Below, piece by piece: positions 7,079-10,428 of a stretch of DNA of 10,428 nucleotides. This stretch comes from Caryophanales bacterium. GTDB lineage: Bacteria > Bacillota_I > Bacilli_A > RFN20 > CAG-826. Below the pieces are notes generated by a model, which was not told where the DNA came from, made no database searches, and was given only the letters and a program-made list of their open reading frames with translations. The position numbers were made by a program, and so were the translations under genes. The stretch is from the NCBI GenBank assembly GCA_028726925.1, contig JAQYPI010000103.1:1-10428 (forward strand). The letters are read 5' to 3'. The number at the start of each line of letters is the position of its first letter. Within the stretch, counting starts at the first letter, position 1.

Positions 7079-7279
7079 ATGCCACAGCTTGGTGAATCCT
7101 CAACAAAACCGAAAAAGAAGAAGAAGGACGATGCGCGGGAGATCGTGAGCGCCTATTCCCCCGAAGGGGCGGAAAGGAACAAAGCCACGAAGCGAAAAAA
7201 CATTCTCTACTTTGTGTTGTCTCTCCTTTTGACGTTAGCCCTTGTCGGCATTTTCGCATTCTTCTTGTTCCGGTCCTGA
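7079..7279 (+). CDS. Small single-pass membrane protein, unknown function
   Basis: Not recognised. 66 aa: a hydrophilic N-terminus with a run of five lysines (residues 12-16) and several charged residues to about 40, then one hydrophobic helix at about 44-64 (LYFVLSLLLTLALVGIFAFF) ending in LFRS almost at the C-terminus. The positive N-terminal half and terminal helix suggest a cytoplasmic domain anchored at its C-terminus, like small accessory subunits or a SecE-like shape, but no family motif of SecE is evident. The gene lies directly after a terminator, with a -10-like hexamer 6 nt before the ATG and no ribosome binding site. Coding nature is supported by the clean topology and the promoter position. 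Confidence 0.65.
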   Translation: MPQLGESSTKPKKKKKDDAREIVSAYSPEGAERNKATKRKNILYFVLSLLLTLALVGIFAFFLFRS

Positions 7280-7287
7280 CTTACTTT

Positions 7288-7316
7288 TTGGCTTCGCTTT
7301 CCCTCGATGGTAAGGT
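7288..7316 (+). promoter_or_regulatory. Weak candidate promoter for the structured region
   Basis: TTGGCT (7288-7293), 17 nt, extended -10 TGG-TAAGGT (7308-7316). Predicted +1 is near 7323. It lies just downstream of the 66-aa gene and would start a transcript through the inverted-repeat-rich region. The -10 hexamer is poor, so this is tentative. Confidence 0.25.
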
Positions 7317-7372
7317 ATCTTCCTTTTCTTGGGAAAAAACGGGGCTTTTTTTGCCTAAAAAAGAATAAGGCT

Positions 7373-7629
7373 TGAGCGGTAATGGCCGTTCACCTTGCGC
7401 GGATGTCCGGCGTTTTTCGGTGAAACGCTCCAATCCTTTGTCTTCCCATCTGGCTTGGCTGACCGGAAAGGAGAGAAGGAAACGCATCCCAGCCAATGCG
7501 TTCCTTGGTTTGGAACATCCACGCGCGCTCCAATCGCTCCTTCGGGCCAAGCAAGCCTTCGAGGGAGACGCAAATCCCTTTGTTCGATTGCATTTTCAAT
7601 GCGCCGACTCTCGCGTCTCCCTCTTTTTT
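7373..7629 (+). ncRNA. Candidate structured leader RNA or sRNA ending in a terminator
   Basis: Stretch between two small membrane-protein genes with no convincing coding sequence. Helices seen by eye: hairpin 7373-7379/7386-7392 (one G-U); long-range helix 7397-7406/7515-7526 (10 bp with a 2-nt bulge), extendable by C7407-C7408 with G7512-G7513; hairpin GCGTTT/AAACGC at 7410-7415/7423-7428; hairpin 7476-7487/7496-7506 (11 bp, one bulged A, 8-nt loop). The loop CAGCCA (7490-7495) is fully complementary to TGGCTG (7456-7461), a possible pseudoknot. GCTTGGC (7453-7459) can instead pair with GCCAAGC (7546-7552), giving a mutually exclusive fold. A strong terminator closes the element. I found no T-box, SRP, RNase P, tmRNA or common riboswitch core. 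It may control the downstream gene or be a free RNA. No folding program was run. Confidence 0.42.
7561..7629 (+). terminator. Intrinsic terminator upstream of a two-TM protein gene (possible attenuator)
   Basis: Perfect 11-bp stem GAGGGAGACGC (7561-7571) with GCGTCTCCCTC (7613-7623), followed by six T. The 41-nt apical part holds a smaller hairpin (ATTG 7587-7590 with CAAT 7597-7600, extendable by TCG/CGA). The T-run ends 24 nt before the start codon of the next gene, so it either ends an upstream RNA or attenuates that gene. GTCTTCCC at 7440-7447 could pair with GGGAGAC of the 5' arm, one base bulged, as an antiterminator. Confidence 0.8.
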
Positions 7630-7653
7630 CGTATTCTCGCGGAGGAACCAATC

Positions 7654-7950
7654 ATGAATGATCGCTTTGAAAAAACCAAAAAAACGGGGACGATTCTTCT
7701 CGGCTGTCTTTTTGCGGCGTTTTGCATCGTCGGAATTCTGATCCTTTTCACCAAGCCATCAGATCCCACCTCAATCGAGGAAATCTCTTCCCGTTTTTCG
7801 TTCATTTGCTTTTGTGGGCTCACACTCATCGGTCTTTTCTTCCTTGTCCTAGGTTTGCTGTTTTTGCAAATCATGGAAATGGTGGACCGAATGCAAGGGG
7901 AAATCTTGGAAAAAGAAAAACCAGAAGGAGAACGCGATCAAGGGTTTTGA
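7654..7950 (+). CDS. Small two-TM membrane protein, unknown function
   Basis: Not recognised. 98 aa with two hydrophobic helices at about residues 12-32 and 48-72, joined by a short loop rich in Pro, Ser and Glu, and a charged C-terminal tail (73-98). Both ends are hydrophilic; Lys/Arg at 4-10 suggests a cytoplasmic N-terminus, hence both ends inside. The start is fixed by GGAGG at 7641-7645, eight bases before the ATG. The reading frame stays open upstream to a TTG at 7372, but that extension has an odd Arg/Ser/Ala-rich composition and would read through the terminator hairpin, so it is rejected. The last ten codons form one arm of the bidirectional terminator shared with the converging gene. 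A terminator also stands immediately upstream, so expression may depend on read-through. Confidence 0.7.
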   Translation: MNDRFEKTKKTGTILLGCLFAAFCIVGILILFTKPSDPTSIEEISSRFSFICFCGLTLIGLFFLVLGLLFLQIMEMVDRMQGEILEKEKPEGERDQGF

Positions 7951-7964
7951 TCATCTCCTTCTGG
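7921..7964. terminator. Bidirectional terminator between converging genes
   Basis: Outer 11-bp perfect stem CCAGAAGGAGA (7921-7931) with TCTCCTTCTGG (7954-7964), inner 6-bp stem GATCAA (7936-7941) with TTGATC (7947-7952). On the minus strand it is followed by TTTTTCTTTTTCC, a strong tail for the DUF523 gene, whose stop lies 6 nt before the stem. On the plus strand the tail CTCATTTTATT is weaker. The plus-strand gene's stop codon lies inside the hairpin. Confidence 0.85.
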
Positions 7965-7970
7965 CTCATT

Positions 7971-8723
7971 TTATTCGTTCGTCTTGTCGGTGTTTTTCCG
8001 ACTATCGAATCGCCGCGGACCGCCTTTGCCTTGGAATGGCTTGCGAGCGTAGGCTTTGTTGGTAGCCGGTCGACTATCGCGCTTTTGCCCGTATTCTCCT
8101 TTAGGCTTCCCGCTGGATGGTTTTTTGCCGAAATGCGGCTTGTCTCCACCGTGAGTGTGGTGATGGGACGTGCTGAAGTCCCGCTTTTCTTGACGTTCGT
8201 TTCCTTGGCTGGCTTTTTGCTTTTGCTCTTCCTGCCACTGGGCCTGACGTTCCAAGAAAGCTTCGCGCCGGGCTCGCCGTTCCTGCAAGTCGGCGAGAAA
8301 CTCGCCCAAATCCGCTTCGCTCAAGACGCGAAGGCCTTTACTTTTCAGATAGGACGCGGTAATGCCCATTCCATCGATCAGCTTTCCGTCGAAATTCCCA
8401 TTATGGATTTTGTGAACGCCACAGGAGGGGGAATTCTCTTTCAGGATGGCCGTGCGAATTCCCAAAAAACGGCAAAGCGAGTATGCTTTTTTTGCTCCTT
8501 CTAGGTAGTACTGGGTCAAATCAACTCCGAGTTCAGTCCGCACAATTCCACGTTTGATTTCGGCGGGTTGCCGCGGCGTGTCCAAACCACCCTGAACTTC
8601 GGGGCAGAAAGGAACCAAATCGCAAAACTGATTTAATTCCGCCAAGTTGGGAAGGAGATTGTTGCCGCCATCGAATCGGGTGTTGTCGCCGACGAGGCAG
8701 GCCGAGATGAGGATTTTTTCCAT
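7971..8723 (-). CDS. DUF523/TudS-like protein with long basic disordered tail
   Basis: DUF523 family, 250 aa; the domain occupies about residues 1-147. Hallmarks: ILISACLVGDNTRFDG at 4-19, FCPEVQGGLDTPRQPAEI at 39-56, KENSPSCG at 95-102. Cys9, Cys40 and Cys101 are the three conserved cysteines, expected to hold a [4Fe-4S] cluster as in 2-thiouracil desulfidase TudS, the characterised family member. Most DUF523 proteins end near residue 150. Here about 100 residues follow: an Arg/Glu/Gln-rich helix (148-182), then a low-complexity Lys/Arg/Gly/His/Ser segment (183-250) with HHH, several GK and RR pairs. It looks disordered and nucleic-acid-binding. Start at 8723 because the family begins directly with KILxSACL; the open frame to 8828 has no support. 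A -10 hexamer lies 9 nt upstream and no Shine-Dalgarno. Domain call is firm; desulfidase activity is inference. Confidence 0.9.
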   Translation of the reverse strand: MEKILISACLVGDNTRFDGGNNLLPNLAELNQFCDLVPFCPEVQGGLDTPRQPAEIKRGIVRTELGVDLTQYYLEGAKKAYSLCRFLGIRTAILKENSPSCGVHKIHNGNFDGKLIDGMGITASYLKSKGLRVLSEADLGEFLADLQERRARREAFLERQAQWQEEQKQKASQGNERQEKRDFSTSHHHTHGGDKPHFGKKPSSGKPKGEYGQKRDSRPATNKAYARKPFQGKGGPRRFDSRKNTDKTNE

Positions 8724-8732
8724 AACGGTGGA

Positions 8733-8761
8733 ATTGTAAACGGGTTTGCAGACGAAAGGAA
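8733..8761 (-). promoter_or_regulatory. Promoter of the DUF523 gene, near-leaderless arrangement
   Basis: Minus-strand -10 TACAAT at 8738-8733, with a weak TTCCTT at 8761-8756 after a 17-nt spacer. Predicted +1 is near 8726, three bases before the ATG at 8723. No ribosome binding site fits between. Confidence 0.45.
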
Positions 8762-8771
8762 CACCAACTTG

Positions 8772-9431
8772 ATGAAAAAAGCGGTTTGCGTCATCGAAAA
8801 AGACTGCGAAATAATGGGTGTCATCCACAAGGTGCGAATTTCATTTCGCAGGAGGACAGGATTTGTCATGCGGCTTTCCACAAAAGATCAGAAGACGTTG
8901 TTGCTTTCCGCCCCTCGTTCCGCAATCCGCAACATGGAGAAAGTCGACGAATTAATCCCAAGCCTAGCGGAAACCATCCTCGATAAATACAAAAAGGGTT
9001 TTCCCTGCCATTTGGAAACCGAAATATCAAAAATATATGACGGAACGAACTTGCTGATTCTTGGCAAAAAAGAAGAAGTCGGTGCTCTTTCTCCGGAGGA
9101 GGTTGAGAAGGTCCTGAAAGAAAAGGGATATGCATATTATGCGGACCGTGTGCAGGCCTGGGCTCGCAAAATGCGGATTCCCTACCCTCTCACGTTCAGA
9201 ATTCGGACGATGACAACTCGGTTTGGCGTGAATTCCATCGCGCGCCACGTCATCACTTTTTCGACCATTGCCATTTGCTATTCCCCCGAAATCGTTGATT
9301 ATCTTATCGTTCATGAATTGGCCCACTGTTTTGTCCGTGGGCACCAGAAAGACTTTTATGCTATCGTAAACAAGTACGACCCGCAGTACAAAATCCATTC
9401 CAAGAAGCTGAAAAAAGGTATTTATGTCTGA
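8772..9431 (+). CDS. YgjP-like (M48-related, DUF45) zinc metallopeptidase
   Basis: YgjP/DUF45 family protein, 219 aa from this start. The C-terminal domain carries the zinc motif HELAH at 181-185, with a third histidine in RGH at 191 and the trailing FYAIVNKYDPQYK pattern usual for the family. The preceding TTRFGVNS and SPEIVDYLIVHE segments match the family's R-WGS and P-IDYVVVHE regions, although the usual Trp-Gly-Ser is Phe-Gly-Val here. No signal peptide, so cytoplasmic. The N-terminal 100 residues form the beta-rich domain with the typical LSAPRSA stretch. Start is uncertain: ATG 8772 has AAAGGA at 8755-8760 (11 nt away); ATG 8814 would better match the usual N-terminus but has no ribosome binding site. 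It overlaps the methyltransferase gene by 8 nt, so the two form an operon. The substrate is not known. Confidence 0.88.
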   Translation: MKKAVCVIEKDCEIMGVIHKVRISFRRRTGFVMRLSTKDQKTLLLSAPRSAIRNMEKVDELIPSLAETILDKYKKGFPCHLETEISKIYDGTNLLILGKKEEVGALSPEEVEKVLKEKGYAYYADRVQAWARKMRIPYPLTFRIRTMTTRFGVNSIARHVITFSTIAICYSPEIVDYLIVHELAHCFVRGHQKDFYAIVNKYDPQYKIHSKKLKKGIYV

Positions 9432-10158
9432 AATCATTTCAAGCCGTGCGAATCCCAAGGTTAAGGATACAGCCCTTCTTTCCAAAAACCCGACCTCAGA
9501 GCGCTTTCTGATTGAAGGTTTCCATATGGTCGAAATGGCGTTTTCCGCAGGTTGTCTAGACGAGGTGTTTGCAACGAAGAATCCCGGTTTTTCCGGCGTG
9601 AAAACGACTTTGGTGACAAACGAAATCATCAAAAAAATAAGCGTTTCCAAAAACCCGGAACCCGTTCTTGGAATCGCCCATCTTCCACAAAACAAGCCTC
9701 TTGGACGCAGAATCCTCGTTTTGGATCGCGTTCAAGACCCGGGAAACGTGGGGACGCTAATTCGAACGGCCATCGCGTTCGGCTTTGAGGACGTCATGTT
9801 TTTGCCTGGAACGTGCTCGCCCCTCAATTCCAAGGCAATCGCTTCGACGCAAGGGGCTTTGTTCGTTGCTAATCTTGTGATTTGCGAGAGCGCGGAAATA
9901 GGATTTGAGGCCCTTCGCCTTTCTGGTGCCCCCGTCATCGGGACCGCCTTGCAAGGCGCGCAAGATCTTGATTCCCTCACGATTTCACCCGAACGAGGCA
10001 TTGCTCTTGTTCTCGGAAATGAAGGCCGCGGGATTTCTCAGTGGGTGAGGGAACGTTGTGAGTGTCTCGTCCGCATCCCGATGGCCAATATCGAATCCTT
10101 GAATGTCGGAGTGGCCGGCGGGATACTGATGCACCATTTTCGGCGTACGTATCATTAG
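9424..10158 (+). CDS. SpoU/TrmH-family RNA 2'-O-methyltransferase
   Basis: SPOUT-class methyltransferase, 244 aa, transferring a methyl group from S-adenosylmethionine to a ribose 2'-OH in rRNA or tRNA. The N-terminal substrate-binding domain (about 1-90) contains FLIEGFHMVEMA, typical of the YsgA/RlmB-like group. The catalytic knotted domain has motif 1 LDRVQDPGNVGTLIRTA (100-116, Asn108 and Arg114 conserved), motif 2 LVLGNEGRGIS (195-205) and motif 3 IPMANIESLNVGVAGGI (218-234). All three are intact, so it should be active. The start ATG overlaps the end of the metallopeptidase gene by 8 nt, with AAAGG at 9414-9418 five bases upstream. Similar genes often lie next to pheST, which are not in view here. 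The target nucleotide cannot be read from the sequence. Confidence 0.95.
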   Translation: MSEIISSRANPKVKDTALLSKNPTSERFLIEGFHMVEMAFSAGCLDEVFATKNPGFSGVKTTLVTNEIIKKISVSKNPEPVLGIAHLPQNKPLGRRILVLDRVQDPGNVGTLIRTAIAFGFEDVMFLPGTCSPLNSKAIASTQGALFVANLVICESAEIGFEALRLSGAPVIGTALQGAQDLDSLTISPERGIALVLGNEGRGISQWVRERCECLVRIPMANIESLNVGVAGGILMHHFRRTYH

Positions 10159-10178
10159 ATTTCTCTAGAAACCCGTTG

Positions 10179-10184
10179 TACAAT
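10179..10184 (+). promoter_or_regulatory. Candidate -10 of the lipoprotein gene
   Basis: TACAAT 36 nt before the lipoprotein ATG. Predicted +1 is near 10191, giving a leader of about 29 nt with GGAGG. The -35 region is weak (TAGATT at 10156-10161, 17 nt upstream). Confidence 0.45.
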
Positions 10185-10219
10185 CACGAAAGAACTAATA
10201 TGTACCTAGGAGGCGCATT

Positions 10220-10428
10220 ATGAAAGATTCTTTGCCAAAACTTCTGTTGTTGGTTGCCTCGACTTCCCTCATGGCTTCCTGCGGGGTCTCCCGAAATCCA
10301 GACTCCTCATCGAGCGTTGCGGATTCGTCATCCTCTTCATCTTCGATTTCCGAAGAGCAAAAAGATCCCGAGGAATACTTGAACGACTATCTTCTCGCCT
10401 TGCGTTATGCGGCCTATCAACAGGATTT
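10220..10428 (+). CDS. Lipoprotein of unknown function (3' end outside window)
   Basis: The first 69 residues are visible. A type II signal peptide is clear: Lys2 and Lys7, a hydrophobic core KLLLLVASTSLMAS, then lipobox Cys21 (LMASC; Met at -3 is slightly unusual). After cleavage the protein would be anchored to the outer face of the membrane. Residues 25-43 are a Ser-rich linker (12 Ser in 19), common in Bacillota surface lipoproteins. A more structured part with DPEEYLNDYLLALRYAAYQQ then begins, and its family cannot be called from this fragment. GGAGG at 10209-10213 lies 6 nt before the ATG. It is separated from the methyltransferase gene by 61 bp with its own -10-like hexamer, so it is probably a separate unit. 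Confidence 0.85.
   Translation, partial: MKDSLPKLLLLVASTSLMASCGVSRNPDSSSSVADSSSSSSSISEEQKDPEEYLNDYLLALRYAAYQQD

Noticed and set aside
7440..7629. T-box, SRP RNA or glycine riboswitch
   Set aside because: GACCGGAAAGGAGAG and the terminator look superficially similar, but the T-box GGTGGNACCGCG core, the SRP domain IV GGAAGG-AGCAGC loop and the paired glycine aptamer cores are all absent.
7281..7651. Minus-strand open frames across the structured region
   Set aside because: Several overlapping frames exist, none with a domain-like pattern or a convincing start, and the terminator here works only in the plus direction.
7372..7653. In-frame upstream extension of the two-TM protein to a TTG
   Set aside because: It would translate through an 11-bp terminator, has an unnatural composition, and GGAGG marks ATG 7654 as the start.
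8724..8828. Extended DUF523 start at 8828
   Set aside because: The family begins directly with the KILxSACL segment, and a -10 hexamer is located in the extra stretch.
1..10428. CRISPR array, insertion sequence, tRNA or rRNA gene, defence island
   Set aside because: I saw no regularly spaced repeats, no transposase or terminal repeats, no tRNA or rRNA hallmarks and no known defence domains. The gene content is ordinary transport, sugar and RNA-modification genes.

Overview
The window looks like a chromosomal segment of a Bacillota (Firmicutes) bacterium, probably an uncultured Bacilli or Erysipelotrichia-like gut lineage. The signs are a BmrCD/LmrCD-type heterodimeric ABC exporter, an MsmK-type sugar-importer ATPase behind a site that matches the CcpA cre consensus exactly, good GGAGG ribosome sites and a lipoprotein with a Ser-rich linker. 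TGA is a stop codon (sugar ATPase, metallopeptidase, both small membrane proteins), so the genetic code is the standard bacterial one, not the Mycoplasma one. The lineage call is inference; nothing here fixes the genus.

Layout: (1) Bases 1-3217, minus strand: two ABC exporter half-transporters in an operon with an ATGA overlap; the second runs off the left edge. (2) Bases 3218-3364: divergent promoter region with a 16-bp palindrome over the exporter start. (3) Bases 3365-5647, plus: a GH13 alpha-glucosidase followed 3 nt later by a small protein with a PucR/CdaR-type C-terminal HTH. (4) Bases 5644-7061, plus: promoter, cre site, sugar ABC-importer ATPase with an unusual coiled-coil insert, and an intrinsic terminator. 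(5) Bases 7067-7964, plus: a 66-aa single-TM protein, a 374-bp stretch without a convincing gene that is rich in inverted repeats and ends in a terminator, then a 98-aa two-TM protein. (6) Bases 7971-8723, minus: a DUF523/TudS-like protein with a long basic tail, converging on the two-TM gene across a shared bidirectional terminator. (7) Bases 8772-10158, plus: a YgjP-like metallopeptidase overlapping a SpoU/TrmH-family RNA methyltransferase. (8) From 10220, plus: the start of a lipoprotein.

The sugar genes fit together: the ATPase would energise import of oligosaccharides, the GH13 enzyme would split them in the cytoplasm, the HTH protein is a possible local regulator, and cre implies carbon catabolite control. 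No permease or binding protein lies in the window, so the ATPase probably serves importers encoded elsewhere, as MsmK does.

Two points deserve a second look. First, four transcription-unit-leading genes have a -10-like hexamer only 6-9 nt before the start codon and no Shine-Dalgarno, which suggests leaderless or near-leaderless mRNAs beside ordinary leadered ones. Second, the 7373-7629 region has several nested helices, a possible pseudoknot and a strong terminator 24 nt before the start codon of a small membrane protein. It could be an undescribed cis-regulatory RNA or small RNA.
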